A DNA stretch of 64,000 nt, taken from the NCBI GenBank assembly GCA_002344355.1, contig DDTN01000017.1, positions 111,070 through 175,069 on the forward strand. Direction: 5' to 3'. The translations under genes and the position numbers were made by a program. The notes below the pieces were generated by a model. That model was not told the DNA's origin and made no database searches. It saw only the letters and a program-made list of their open reading frames with translations. This DNA is from Proteobacteria bacterium UBA2363. GTDB lineage: Bacteria > Pseudomonadota > Gammaproteobacteria > Xanthomonadales > UBA2363. Below are positions 1 through 8,231 of this stretch, piece after piece. How positions within the stretch are numbered: the stretch's first letter is position 1; each line of letters begins with the position of its first letter.

Positions 1-1224
1 GTCGAGTACCTGATCGTCGACCGCGCGGCGCTGGCGCTCGCGGTGGAGCCGTCCGAGCAGGATCTTCGCGAGCGCTACGAGGCCGAGCGCGCGCGTTTCG
101 GCTCGCCCGAGGCACGTCTGGTTTCCCATGTCCTGGTGCGTGCGGAGGGCGGCGACGCCGACGCCCAGCGCGAGGCGCTGGCGAAGGCGGAGGCGATCGC
201 CTCCGAGGCGCGCGGCGAAGGCGCCGACTTCCCGGCGCTGGCGCGCCGCGACTCGGCCGATCTCGGCTCCCGGGAACAGGGCGGCGACCTGGGCTGGATC
301 GAACGCGGCCTGACCGACCCGGCATTCGAGGAGGTGGCGTTCGCGATCGAGGCCGGCCAGGTGTCCGATCCGGTCAGAACCGACGACGGCTTCCACGTCA
401 TCCTGGTGCGGGAGATCCGGGAGGCCACCCAGAAACCCTTCGAGGAGGTCCGGGACGAGCTTGCCGCCGAATACCTCGAGGGCGAGCGGGACCGCCTCTA
501 CAACGAACGCAGCGGCGAACTGATCGACCTGGTCTACCAGGATCCGGGCTCGCTGCAGCCGGCGTCCGAGGCGCTCGGCCTGGCGACCATGACCGCGGGC
601 CCGTTCGGCCGCGACGCCGGCGAGGGCCTGTTCGCCAATCCGCGCGTGCGCGACGTGGCGTTCTCCGACGAGGTACTGCTCGAGGGCAACGTCAGCGATC
701 CGTTCGAGCCGACCCCCGGGCAGATGGTGGCGCTGCGCGTGGTCGAGCACCAGCGCAGCGAGCCGAGGCCGTTGGCCGAGGTCGACGCCCAGGTGCGCGC
801 GCGCATCATCGAGCAGCGCCGCCAGGAGGCGGTCCGCGCCCGGGCGGAAAGCCTGTTCGCCAGGCTCGAGGAAGGCACTGCCATCGCCGATGTAGCCGAG
901 CAGGCCGGACTCGACCTCGAGCTGGCGAACGCCGCTGGCCGCAACGCCATGATCCCCGACCCGGCGCTGGTGGCGCAGGTATTCCGCCTGCCCCGCCCGC
1001 AGGATGGCAACCCGGTCCGGCGCCTGCTCGCGGTGGCCGACGGCCACGTCCTGGTCGAGCTGACCGGGGTCACCGACGGCGACCCGGCCACGGTCGAGGA
1101 CAGTCGTCGCAGCCAGGTTCGGGCGGAGCTGGAGCAGGCCCGTGCCAACGCCGAAGCGATGGCCCTGATCGCCAGCCTGCGCGAGCGCACGCGGATCGTG
1201 GTGGTCGAGGAGCGCATGCAGTAA
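1..1224 (+). CDS. ppiD: Peptidyl-prolyl cis-trans isomerase PpiD, C-terminal part
   Basis: The frame is open from the first base, so the N-terminus (the membrane anchor in this family) lies outside the window and 407 codons are visible. A parvulin (PpiC) domain occupies visible residues of about 37-141, with the conserved GGDLGW and the DGFH segment near its end. A long helical C-terminal part follows, ending in a TAA stop. In the PpiD family this is a periplasmic chaperone anchored in the inner membrane at the Sec exit, helping outer-membrane proteins fold. SurA is the alternative, but SurA normally carries two parvulin domains and only one is seen here. The downstream neighbour fabI points the opposite way, towards it. 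Confidence 0.9.
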   Translation, partial: VEYLIVDRAALALAVEPSEQDLRERYEAERARFGSPEARLVSHVLVRAEGGDADAQREALAKAEAIASEARGEGADFPALARRDSADLGSREQGGDLGWIERGLTDPAFEEVAFAIEAGQVSDPVRTDDGFHVILVREIREATQKPFEEVRDELAAEYLEGERDRLYNERSGELIDLVYQDPGSLQPASEALGLATMTAGPFGRDAGEGLFANPRVRDVAFSDEVLLEGNVSDPFEPTPGQMVALRVVEHQRSEPRPLAEVDAQVRARIIEQRRQEAVRARAESLFARLEEGTAIADVAEQAGLDLELANAAGRNAMIPDPALVAQVFRLPRPQDGNPVRRLLAVADGHVLVELTGVTDGDPATVEDSRRSQVRAELEQARANAEAMALIASLRERTRIVVVEERMQ

Positions 1225-1250
1225 GTCGCGCCGCACTGCCACGGGAGGTC

Positions 1251-1270
1251 GGCACCGCCGGTCCGGTGCC
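1251..1270 (+). terminator. Hairpin after ppiD
   Basis: A perfect 7-bp stem (GGCACCG/CGGTGCC) with a 6-nt loop begins 27 nt after the ppiD stop. There is no T-tract, so intrinsic termination is uncertain; it may only protect the 3' end of the mRNA. Confidence 0.35.
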
Positions 1271-1872
1271 CCCAGCCGGGAACCGGCGCCGCGCCCGCGG
1301 CCACGGGGCGGGCGTCGTGTTCGTCCAGGGCCCGTTCCCGCGGTTCCGTCCGCCGGTTGCGGTACCGGCGGACGGCCGGATCGGCGGCTGGCGCAGCCGC
1401 TCGTCGCAGCCTCCGCGGGGAGCCGGGCGGTCGCCCGCCGCAGCCGGCGATGGTCGCCGCCAAGGAGACCTGATCGGACTGACGGGCCCCGGCCTATCGC
1501 CTTCGGCGGTGCAGCGCCGGTCGCCTGCCTTTCTCCGGCAGCGACCCGATCTTCGCCTTTCGGCGGCGGCCATGCGGTCCCGGCGGAGCCCTGCGGTCGT
1601 CGGAGTGGCGGACTTCCGGGACCGTGCTTCGCCGGCTTGCGGGCCACGATGCCGATGATGGGCTTCCCTGGGGGAGCGCAGGGACGGAAGCGGCGTTGCA
1701 CAGGCTCCCGGAGGAACCTGACCTGCGTCGTCTCTCAGCCACCACCCAGCCAGACGCGTGTCTCCAGCGCGACGGCAGCGCCGTCCTCCCGTGGCGCTTC
1801 TCCGAGGAGGGATGCAGCGCGGATCGAGCTCCGCTCACCGAATCCCGATCGCCGGTTCAGTTCGCACCTTTT

Positions 1873-1897
1873 CCCTGGTCCCCGGTCCCCATCCCCC
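1873..1897 (-). other. Potential G-quadruplex downstream of fabI
   Basis: Four C-runs of 3, 4, 4 and 5 bases lie at 1873, 1880, 1887 and 1893, separated by 4, 3 and 2 bases. On the minus strand, which is the fabI coding strand, they read as four G-runs that fit the G3+N1-7 quadruplex rule. The site is about 160 nt beyond the fabI stop. Confidence 0.5.
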
Positions 1898-2054
1898 GGC
1901 GGAACCGGAGCACGGTCCTGCCGACCGCGCAGTCGGACGAAGTCGGGCGCGGGCGGCAGCGCAGCCGGAGCAGCGAGCCGATGCGCTTGCGGACGCCCGT
2001 CTCCTGGCGCACGGCAGGGGCCACCCTCCGGCTGCCGCTGCCGCACTGCGACGA

Positions 2055-2843
2055 TCAGTCGCCCAGGCCCGCCATCGCCACCGTGTTGTAGCCGGCGTCC
2101 ACGTAGGTGATCTCGCCGGTGATGCCGGCCGCCAGGTCCGAGCACAGGAAGGCGCCGACGTTGCCGACGTCCTCGATGGTGACGTTCCGGCGCAGCGGCG
2201 TGACCTGCTGGACATGGTCCAGCATCTTGCGGAAGTTGCCGACGCCGGACGCCGCCAGCGTCTTGATCGGACCGGCCGAGATCGCGTTGACCCGGGTCCC
2301 CTCCGGACCGAGGTTGTAGGCAAGGAAGCGGACGCAGGCCTCGAGGCTGGCCTTGGCGAGTCCCATGACGTTGTAGCTGGCCATCGCCCGTACCGCCCCG
2401 AGGTAGGTCAGCGTCAGGATCGAACCGTTGCGCCCGGCCATGAGCGGGCGGGCCGCCTTGGCCAGCGCCGCGAGGCTGTAGCTGGAGATGTCGTGGGCGA
2501 TCGCGAAGTTCTCCCGGGTCAGGCCGTCGAGAAAACCGCCCTGCAGGGCCTCGCGCGGCGCGAACCCCACCGAATGGACCAGGCAGTCCAGGCCGTCCCA
2601 GTGGGCGCCGAGCTGGGCCATCAGGCCGTCGATCTGGGCGTCCTCGGCGACATCGCAGGGCAGCACCAGCTTGGACCCGAAATCGCGGGCGGCCTCCTCG
2701 ACGCGGTCGCGGAGACGCTCGTTCTGGTAGGTGAACGCGAGTTCGGCGCCCTCGCGATGCATGGCTTCGGCGATGCCCCAGGCGATCGACCGCTGGCTGG
2801 CGATGCCGACGATGAGGGCGCGCTTGCCGGTGAGAAAACCCAT
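2055..2843 (-). CDS. fabI: Enoyl-[acyl-carrier-protein] reductase (NADH), FabI type
   Basis: This cytosolic enzyme catalyses the last step of each fatty-acid elongation cycle, reducing trans-2-enoyl-ACP with NADH. The 262 residues equal the usual FabI length. The SDR cofactor motif is modified as in FabI (GIASQRSIAWGIA, residues 13-25). The catalytic Tyr157 and Lys164 have the Y-x6-K spacing, with Tyr147 as the preceding conserved tyrosine. Gly93 and Met160 match the positions that allow triclosan binding in E. coli FabI, so the enzyme is predicted to be sensitive. The ATG is preceded by a GGAG element. It lies 54 nt downstream of mltD on the same strand and could be read through from gloB-mltD. 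Confidence 0.97.
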   Translation of the reverse strand: MGFLTGKRALIVGIASQRSIAWGIAEAMHREGAELAFTYQNERLRDRVEEAARDFGSKLVLPCDVAEDAQIDGLMAQLGAHWDGLDCLVHSVGFAPREALQGGFLDGLTRENFAIAHDISSYSLAALAKAARPLMAGRNGSILTLTYLGAVRAMASYNVMGLAKASLEACVRFLAYNLGPEGTRVNAISAGPIKTLAASGVGNFRKMLDHVQQVTPLRRNVTIEDVGNVGAFLCSDLAAGITGEITYVDAGYNTVAMAGLGD

Positions 2844-2897
2844 GGTGGAGGACTCCTGGAGGGGTGCGCGGCGGTTCCCGGCGGCGCCGGAACCTGG

Positions 2898-4313
2898 TCA
2901 GGGTGGCTGCAGCAGCAGCCGCTGGCCCGGACGGATGCGCGAGTGGTCGAGGCGATTGTAGCGAAGCAGCTCGGCGACGGTCAGGCCATGGCGGCGGGCG
3001 ATCGACCACAGGCTCTCACCGGACCGCACGACATGGATGGTGTCCTCGGCACCCGGTTCGGCACCGGACGTGGCGGGTGTCGCGATCGCCTGCTGGCGCC
3101 CGTCGCCGGGCAGCCAGAGCATCCGTCCCGGGGCCGGCAGGCCGGCTTCGGCAAGCCCGTTGAGGGCGAGCAGGGCGTCGAGTGGCACGCCCGATCGCGC
3201 CGCGAGCTGCCCGATGTCCTCGTCGTCGGCCAGGCGGCGACGGTGCCATTCGATGCGGGCCCGCGCCGGCACCCGCGCAAGCAGTTCGGGAACCGACTGG
3301 GCGCGATGCCGCGCGACCAGCAGGGCGAACGGTTCGCCGGGTGGCGTGCGGCCACGCAGCATGCCGGCGTTGACCTGCTCGAAGCGCTCGCGGGGAAGAC
3401 CCGAGAGCGCCCGGGCCAGGGCGCTGCCGGTGGTGTCCGCCAGGTCGACCTGGGCCAGCCTGCGTTCGGGCTCCAGGGTGGGCAGATCGAGGTCGAAGCG
3501 CGCCGGGTCCCGGACCAGGCATGCCAGGGCCAGCAGGCGGGCGATGTAATCGAGGGACGCCGCAGGCAGCTCGAGGGCTGCAAGGTCGGCCAGCGCGGGA
3601 CCGGGTTCGGGGTGCCGTTGCAGCGCCCTGCGGACCCGGTATTCGCCCGCGTTGTAGGCGACCAGCGCCAGTCGCCAGTCGCCGTTGAACCGTTCCAGGT
3701 AGCGGTCGAACAGGACGATGGCGCCGGCGGTGGCGGCGGCCAGGTTCAGGCGGCCGTCGAACCACGGATCGACGCGGACGCCGGCGCTCCGCGCCGTGCC
3801 GGCCACCATCTGCCAGATGCCGGCGGGCCGCGCCTGGGGCGCGGGATGAGGCCGGAAGTGGCTCTCGACGATGGGCAGCAGGGCCATTTCGGTGGGCAAC
3901 CCGGCTTCGGCGATCCGCCGCGCGGTCCAGTCCAGGGCCGGCAGCATCTGGTCCAGCGTTGCGGCAAACCGCCGCGGGTGGCCTGCATAACGGCGGGTCC
4001 AGCCCAGCGCGGCCGGTGCGTAGTCGCAGCCGGGTAGGGCGAAGCCAGCGCGCAGGACTTCCCAGGTCGACGGCTCCGGCGGCGCCGTCGTCGCGGCGGG
4101 TGGCGGCGACCGCGGGCGTGGCGGCGAGGCGGCCGGCGCCGGCGTGTTCTGCGGCGCCACAAGGGGGACAGCCGCGGCAGCCGCCTCAGGGACGGGCGCG
4201 GCGTTGCCTACCCTCGGGTCGGTCCGGGTCGGGGTCGCCTGGCAGGCCAGCAGGCCCAGGCAGGCCAGCACGGGCAGCGCCACGCGCACCGGCAGAGCAG
4301 GGCGTCCCGGCAT
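2898..4313 (-). CDS. mltD: Membrane-bound lytic murein transglycosylase D (lipoprotein)
   Basis: This enzyme cleaves peptidoglycan glycan strands to 1,6-anhydro-muropeptides from the inner face of the outer membrane. The start gives a lipoprotein signal peptide with lipobox LLAC at Cys24; a longer in-frame version would bury the signal and overlap gloB. An Ala/Pro-rich linker (about 26-80) leads to the SLT domain, with catalytic Glu150 in the PIVESHF motif and the later AYNAG motif. A C-terminal LysM domain fills about residues 428-471, and a weaker LysM-like stretch precedes it. It starts 7 nt after the gloB stop, which implies an operon. Confidence 0.95.
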   Translation of the reverse strand: MPGRPALPVRVALPVLACLGLLACQATPTRTDPRVGNAAPVPEAAAAAVPLVAPQNTPAPAASPPRPRSPPPAATTAPPEPSTWEVLRAGFALPGCDYAPAALGWTRRYAGHPRRFAATLDQMLPALDWTARRIAEAGLPTEMALLPIVESHFRPHPAPQARPAGIWQMVAGTARSAGVRVDPWFDGRLNLAAATAGAIVLFDRYLERFNGDWRLALVAYNAGEYRVRRALQRHPEPGPALADLAALELPAASLDYIARLLALACLVRDPARFDLDLPTLEPERRLAQVDLADTTGSALARALSGLPRERFEQVNAGMLRGRTPPGEPFALLVARHRAQSVPELLARVPARARIEWHRRRLADDEDIGQLAARSGVPLDALLALNGLAEAGLPAPGRMLWLPGDGRQQAIATPATSGAEPGAEDTIHVVRSGESLWSIARRHGLTVAELLRYNRLDHSRIRPGQRLLLQPP

Positions 4314-4320
4314 CGCGCGC

Positions 4321-5118
4321 TCAGCCACGGAAGCCGTCCTTCCATTCGCGCAGGGCAGCGAAAGCCTCGGCCCGCCCGGCCTCGGCCGACAGACCACGGA
4401 CGGACTGCAGGGTGGCGCGCACCTGCGCCTGGTCGGTTCGCAGGAACGGGTTGAACAGCCGCTCTGCGGCCAGGGTCGAGGGCAGCGAGGGCTGTCCGCT
4501 CGCGCGAAGCGCCGAGACCGCCTCGATCCGCCGCATCACGTCGCGATTGCCGGGCTCGGCCGCCGCGGCGAACGCCAGGTTCGCGAGGGTGTACTCGTGA
4601 CCGCAACACACCAGGGTCGCATCAGGCAGGGCCCCCAGTCGATCCAGCGACTGCAGCATCTGCGCCGGGGTGCCTTCGAACAGGCGGCCGCAGCCGGCGC
4701 TGAACAGGGTGTCGCCGCAGAACAGCAGGCCGTTCCCGACGTAGGCGACATGGCTCAGCGTGTGTCCCGGCACCTCCAGGACGGCGAGGGTCAGGCCGAC
4801 TTCCGGCAGCCCGACGGCATCGCCTTCGGCGACGATGCGGTCGATCGCCGGAAGGCGCGGGTCGGCAGGGCCGTACACCCGGGCCGCCGGAAAGGCGCGC
4901 CGCAATCCGTCGATGCCACCGACGTGGTCGCCATGGTGGTGGGTGACGAGGATGGCGGACAGCGTCGCGCCGAGCCCGTCCAGGCGTGCCAGGACCGGCT
5001 CGGCCCGGCCGGGATCGACCGCCACCGCGCGCCCGCCGTCGACCAGCAGCCAGACGTAGTTGTCCTCCAGGATGGGCACGGCGTGCAGCCGCGTTGGCGT
5101 GCCGGCGATCAATGGCAT
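4321..5118 (-). CDS. gloB: Hydroxyacylglutathione hydrolase (glyoxalase II)
   Basis: It hydrolyses S-D-lactoylglutathione to D-lactate and glutathione, the second step of methylglyoxal detoxification in the cytosol. The metallo-beta-lactamase fold shows its binuclear metal site: THHHGDH places His60, His62, Asp64 and His65, followed by the VPGHT, CGDTLF and CGHEY segments. At 265 residues it is of usual length. The ATG was chosen because the family N-terminus (about eight residues before the first strand) begins there. A GCTATCCT minus-10 element lies 33 nt upstream. It heads the gloB-mltD pair and diverges from the methyltransferase gene, an arrangement common in gammaproteobacteria. Confidence 0.96.
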   Translation of the reverse strand: MPLIAGTPTRLHAVPILEDNYVWLLVDGGRAVAVDPGRAEPVLARLDGLGATLSAILVTHHHGDHVGGIDGLRRAFPAARVYGPADPRLPAIDRIVAEGDAVGLPEVGLTLAVLEVPGHTLSHVAYVGNGLLFCGDTLFSAGCGRLFEGTPAQMLQSLDRLGALPDATLVCCGHEYTLANLAFAAAAEPGNRDVMRRIEAVSALRASGQPSLPSTLAAERLFNPFLRTDQAQVRATLQSVRGLSAEAGRAEAFAALREWKDGFRG

Positions 5119-5151
5119 CGGTTCCGGAGTGCAGCGCAGTTCGGGCTGGCA

Positions 5152-5159
5152 AGGATAGC
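5152..5159 (-). promoter_or_regulatory. gloB minus-10 element GCTATCCT
   Basis: This extended minus-10 of the GCTAnnnT type sits 33 nt before the gloB start. No convincing minus-35 is seen. Confidence 0.45.
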
Positions 5160-5185
5160 CGGGCTTGCGGGAGAATGAAGCCGAC

Positions 5186-5902
5186 ATGGCCATCGAGCAA
5201 TCGCAGGTTCCCCGCGAGATCCACCGTGCCTGGCGTCGCCAGTTGCGCGAGGAGGATGCCTGGCTGCTGCGCCAGATCGGCGGGTCGCGTCCGGTGCTCT
5301 GGCTGCGGCCGCAGCCGCTGCGGCCCGCGGTGCGGCCGGGCATCCTCGCCCTGCACGTCGGTGCGGATGGTCTCCTGCGGGGCGCACTGCGCAGCCACGC
5401 CGGGGCCTGGCCGTGGGCCGACGGCAGCGTTCCCGCCATCGTCCTGCAGCACGTCAACGAGGGCGCCGGGCACGGCCCCGGACTGCTCGCCGAAGCGGCA
5501 CGCGTGCTTGCCCCGGAGGGCCGGCTGTACCTGCTGCGATTCGACCACTTCAGCCCCTGGTACTGGCGCTACGGCCGGCATGTGGGCAGGAGGGCCGGCG
5601 CGCCTGCGCTGGTGCTGCCGATCGACCTGCGACCGGCCCGGGTTCGCGGCCTGGCCCTGGAGTTCCGCCACCACCTGGGCGCGCGCGGCGTGGGGGACGC
5701 GCCGGGACGGCCGCCGAAGCCGGATCGCGGCGATGAGCGCTGGCCCTTCGCCGGTGCCTTCCGGGCCGCCAGGATCTGGGTGCTGCGCAAGCGCCGGCGG
5801 GGCAACGTGCCGAGCCGGCCGGCGCGCGCCGTGCCGGCCGGTCGCTCCGGCTACCGTCTGGCGGTGGCGCGGCGCCAGGGCAACGGCGCCGGCGCTGCAT
5901 GA
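5186..5902 (+). CDS. Class I SAM-dependent methyltransferase-like protein
   Basis: This 238-residue protein sits between gloB and rnhA, a place often held by a SAM-dependent methyltransferase. The fold is recognisable in LALHVGAD (glycine-poor motif I), the VLQHVNEG segment and the LLAEAARVLAPEGRLYLL block, which matches the post-motif helix-strand of methyltransferases. The canonical GxGxG of motif I is degenerate (HVGADG), so SAM binding is not certain. ATG at 5186 is preferred over the upstream TTG at 5165. The end overlaps the rnhA start by 4 nt (ATGA), so the two are probably translationally coupled. The substrate is unknown. Confidence 0.75.
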   Translation: MAIEQSQVPREIHRAWRRQLREEDAWLLRQIGGSRPVLWLRPQPLRPAVRPGILALHVGADGLLRGALRSHAGAWPWADGSVPAIVLQHVNEGAGHGPGLLAEAARVLAPEGRLYLLRFDHFSPWYWRYGRHVGRRAGAPALVLPIDLRPARVRGLALEFRHHLGARGVGDAPGRPPKPDRGDERWPFAGAFRAARIWVLRKRRRGNVPSRPARAVPAGRSGYRLAVARRQGNGAGAA

Positions 5903-6363
5903 GTACCGTGGTCGAGGCCTTCACCGACGGCGCCTGCCTGGGCAATCCCGGTCCCGGCGGCTGGGCGGCCCTGCTGCGATGGAAGGACCATGAGCGCGAG
6001 CTGGCCGGCGGCGAACCGGACACCACCAACAACCGCATGGAGCTGCTGGCCGCGATCCACGCCCTGGAGGCGCTGCAGCGGCCCGCCAGCGTCCGCCTGT
6101 GCACGGACTCCCGCTACGTGGAGCAGGGCATCCGGGACTGGCTGCCGCGCTGGCAGGCGAACGGCTGGCGGACCGCCGATCGCAAGCCGGTAAAGAACCA
6201 GGACCTGTGGCAGCGGCTGCACGCGGCAGCGGCGCCGCATCGGGTCGAGTGGTGCTGGGTGCGCGGACACGCCGGCCATGCCGAGAACGAGCGGGTCGAC
6301 CGCCTGGCCCGGGAGGCGGCACAGACGCTGGCCGGCCAGCGCGCGCAGGGAGGCCCTGGGTGA
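5899..6363 (+). CDS. rnhA: Ribonuclease HI
   Basis: It degrades the RNA strand of RNA/DNA hybrids, including R-loops and primer remnants. All four carboxylates of the active site are present at the same numbers as in E. coli: Asp10 (FTDGACLGNPGPGGW), Glu48 (NNRMELL), Asp70 (CTDSRYVEQG) and Asp134 (ENERVDRLA), with His124 in the flexible loop. At 154 residues it has the standard length. It overlaps the methyltransferase gene before it and the dnaQ start after it (GTGA), so the three genes form one tightly coupled operon. rnhA next to dnaQ is classical, although in E. coli the two genes are divergent. Confidence 0.98.
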   Translation: MSTVVEAFTDGACLGNPGPGGWAALLRWKDHERELAGGEPDTTNNRMELLAAIHALEALQRPASVRLCTDSRYVEQGIRDWLPRWQANGWRTADRKPVKNQDLWQRLHAAAAPHRVEWCWVRGHAGHAENERVDRLAREAAQTLAGQRAQGGPG

Positions 6364-7091
6364 GCAGTCGCCAGGTCGTCCTGGACACCGAGACCACCGG
6401 CCTGGAGGTCGCCAAGGGGCACCGGGTCACCGAGATCGGATGCATCGAGCTGGTCGACCGAAGGAAGACCGGGCGGCGATTCCACCGCTATCTGAATCCC
6501 GGCCGGGAGCTCGACGCCGGCGCCGTCGAGGTGACCGGGCTGACCAGCGAGTTCCTCGCCGACAAGCCGCCGTTCTCGGCGGTCGCCGCGGAGTTCCTCG
6601 AGTTCGTGGCGGGCGCCGAGCTGATCATCCACAACGCCGTTTTCGATGTCGGCTTCCTCGACCAGGAACTTGCGCTGTGCGCCGCGCCGGTGCGGCGCCT
6701 TGCCGACTGCGCGACCATCACCGATACCCTGGCGCTCGCCCGCGAGCGCTTTCCCGGCAAGCGCAATTCCCTGGACGCGCTGTGCAGCCGGCTGGACATC
6801 GACAACCGCCACCGGACCCTGCACGGCGCGCTGCTCGACGCCGAGCTGCTGGCCGATGTCTGGCTGGCGATGACCAGTGGCCAGGCCGACCTCGGCCTGG
6901 CCACCGAGACCGCGGGCCAGCCGACGGGGGAAGGTTTGCGGGTCGAGCGGCCCGGCGCCGCGCGCGGCCGGCCCCGGGTGCTGGTCGCCAGCGACGAGGA
7001 ACGCAGGTTGCACGATGCCATGCTGGAGCGCCTGGCGCAGGCCAGCGGAAGGGCACCGTGGTCGGCGCTGGCCGGGGTCGCCGACGACTGA
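6360..7091 (+). CDS. dnaQ: DNA polymerase III subunit epsilon (3'-5' proofreading exonuclease)
   Basis: This is the proofreading subunit of the replicative polymerase core. The three exonuclease motifs are intact: LDTETTG with Asp9 and Glu11, HNAVFDVGFL with Asp96, and HGALLDAEL with His155 and Asp160. After the catalytic domain, QADLGL (175-180) resembles the hydrophobic clamp-binding motif of epsilon, followed by a linker and a C-terminal segment that should bind the alpha subunit. The GTG start overlaps the rnhA stop as GTGA and yields 243 residues, exactly the E. coli length. Longer in-frame readings would run inside rnhA and are rejected. Confidence 0.97.
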   Translation: MSSRQVVLDTETTGLEVAKGHRVTEIGCIELVDRRKTGRRFHRYLNPGRELDAGAVEVTGLTSEFLADKPPFSAVAAEFLEFVAGAELIIHNAVFDVGFLDQELALCAAPVRRLADCATITDTLALARERFPGKRNSLDALCSRLDIDNRHRTLHGALLDAELLADVWLAMTSGQADLGLATETAGQPTGEGLRVERPGAARGRPRVLVASDEERRLHDAMLERLAQASGRAPWSALAGVADD

Positions 7092-7156
7092 TCCCGATCC
7101 GGACCGGGCATCGGTGACCGGCCGCCCGCCGGGATCCCGCGCAGGACGCGGGCAGC

Positions 7157-7861
7157 TCAGCAGCGCTTGAGCACCACCACCGTGATGTTGTCCGAACCGC
7201 CCGCGTGCAGTGCGGCGTGGATCAGGTGGTCGGCGGTCTCCTGGGGCGCGTAGCCGCGCGCGAAGATCTGCGCGATGCCGGCGTCGTCGACTTCCTCGGT
7301 GAGGCCGTCGCTGCACAGCAGCAGTTGCTGGTCGCGATTCCACGGCTGCTCGACCGTGGCGATCTCCAGGGCGTCGGTTTCGGTGACGCCCAGGGCCTGG
7401 GTGACGACGTTGCGTTGCGGATGCCGGCGCGCCTCGCCCGGCGTCAGGCTTCCCTGGCGGACCAGATCCTGGACATAGGAGTGGTCCCGGGAAATCTGCG
7501 TCAGGCTGGCGCCGTCCCACAGGTAGATCCGGCTGTCGCCGACCCACGCCGCCTCGAAGCCCTGTTCGTCGGCGCGGATGGCGGCGATGGTGGTCCCCAT
7601 CGGCAGCTCCTGGCCGGAGCCCAGCATGCGCTGATCGGCGATGCGTCCGGCGGCGTCGCGGATGGCGTGGACCAGGCTCTCGCCGGACCCGATCCGGGCA
7701 CGGATGGCGTCGCGGGCCAGGGCACTTGCAACCTCGCCATGGGCGTGGCCGCCCATGCCGTCCGCGACCAGCCACAGGCCCAGCCCGGCATCGGCCAGGT
7801 AGGTGTCCTCGTTGTGCTGGCGCCTGCGCCCGACATGGCTGCCGTGGCCGAACTGGATCAT
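7157..7861 (-). CDS. PP2C-family Ser/Thr protein phosphatase
   Basis: This is a Mn/Mg-dependent phosphoprotein phosphatase of 234 residues, the minimal bacterial PP2C (Stp/PppA) size with no membrane segment. The metal-binding motifs are clear: QHNED (15-19), VADGMGGH (32-39), GDSRIY, CSDGL and GGSDNITVVV. The start is set at MIQFGHGSHVG. The longer open frame upstream is antisense to a tRNA and is not coding. It lies near a membrane Ser/Thr kinase and an FHA protein, so the three probably form a write-erase-read signalling set; that is an inference from position and family. Confidence 0.95.
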   Translation of the reverse strand: MIQFGHGSHVGRRRQHNEDTYLADAGLGLWLVADGMGGHAHGEVASALARDAIRARIGSGESLVHAIRDAAGRIADQRMLGSGQELPMGTTIAAIRADEQGFEAAWVGDSRIYLWDGASLTQISRDHSYVQDLVRQGSLTPGEARRHPQRNVVTQALGVTETDALEIATVEQPWNRDQQLLLCSDGLTEEVDDAGIAQIFARGYAPQETADHLIHAALHAGGSDNITVVVLKRC

Positions 7862-7922
7862 CTTGGCCCTCCGCGTGGAGCGCAGGATGCCCTCGCCGGG
7901 GCCTTCACGCAAGCGGACGCCC

Positions 7923-7951
7923 TTGTCGGGGACAACGGCAGGGGATAGAAT
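7923..7951 (+). promoter_or_regulatory. Promoter of tRNA-Ser
   Basis: TTGTCG at 7923 and TAGAAT at 7946 are separated by 17 bp, near-consensus sigma-70 spacing. The minus-10 ends 67 nt before the mature tRNA, leaving a 5' leader for RNase P to remove. The element lies in the 5' flank of the divergent phosphatase gene. Confidence 0.7.
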
Positions 7952-8018
7952 CCGCAGCCCGCGCGGGGTGCCGGCTGCAAGGCGCCCACCGGACCCGGGT
8001 CCGGCGCGTGGTCCCACC

Positions 8019-8109
<91 letters not shown>

Positions 8110-8231
8110 TTTCAGCGCAATCCCGACGATCCCGGCCAGGTGCCGGGATCGTCGTTTCCGGCGTTCCGCGCCAGGCGCCGGTCCGCCACCGGGCAACGGC
8201 GGCGCGCGCCGCCCGATCCGGAGGCAGGCAG

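Larger units (their letters stand above)
1225..2054. other. 830-bp gene-poor gap between ppiD and fabI
   Basis: No reading frame here has a credible start, domain or neighbour relation. The open frames on both strands are Arg/Pro/Ala-rich shadows typical of GC-rich DNA. I found no tRNA-type TTCRA T-loop. The recognisable contents are the hairpin after ppiD and a C-run cluster on the plus strand near 1873-1897. The gap holds the 3' ends of two convergent genes, so it needs no promoter, which makes its length unusual compared with the other gene gaps in the window. Confidence 0.6.

Noticed and set aside
1266..2091. Open frames in the ppiD-fabI gap
   Set aside because: Arg/Pro-rich translations without motifs, ribosome sites or conserved neighbours; several overlap each other on both strands.
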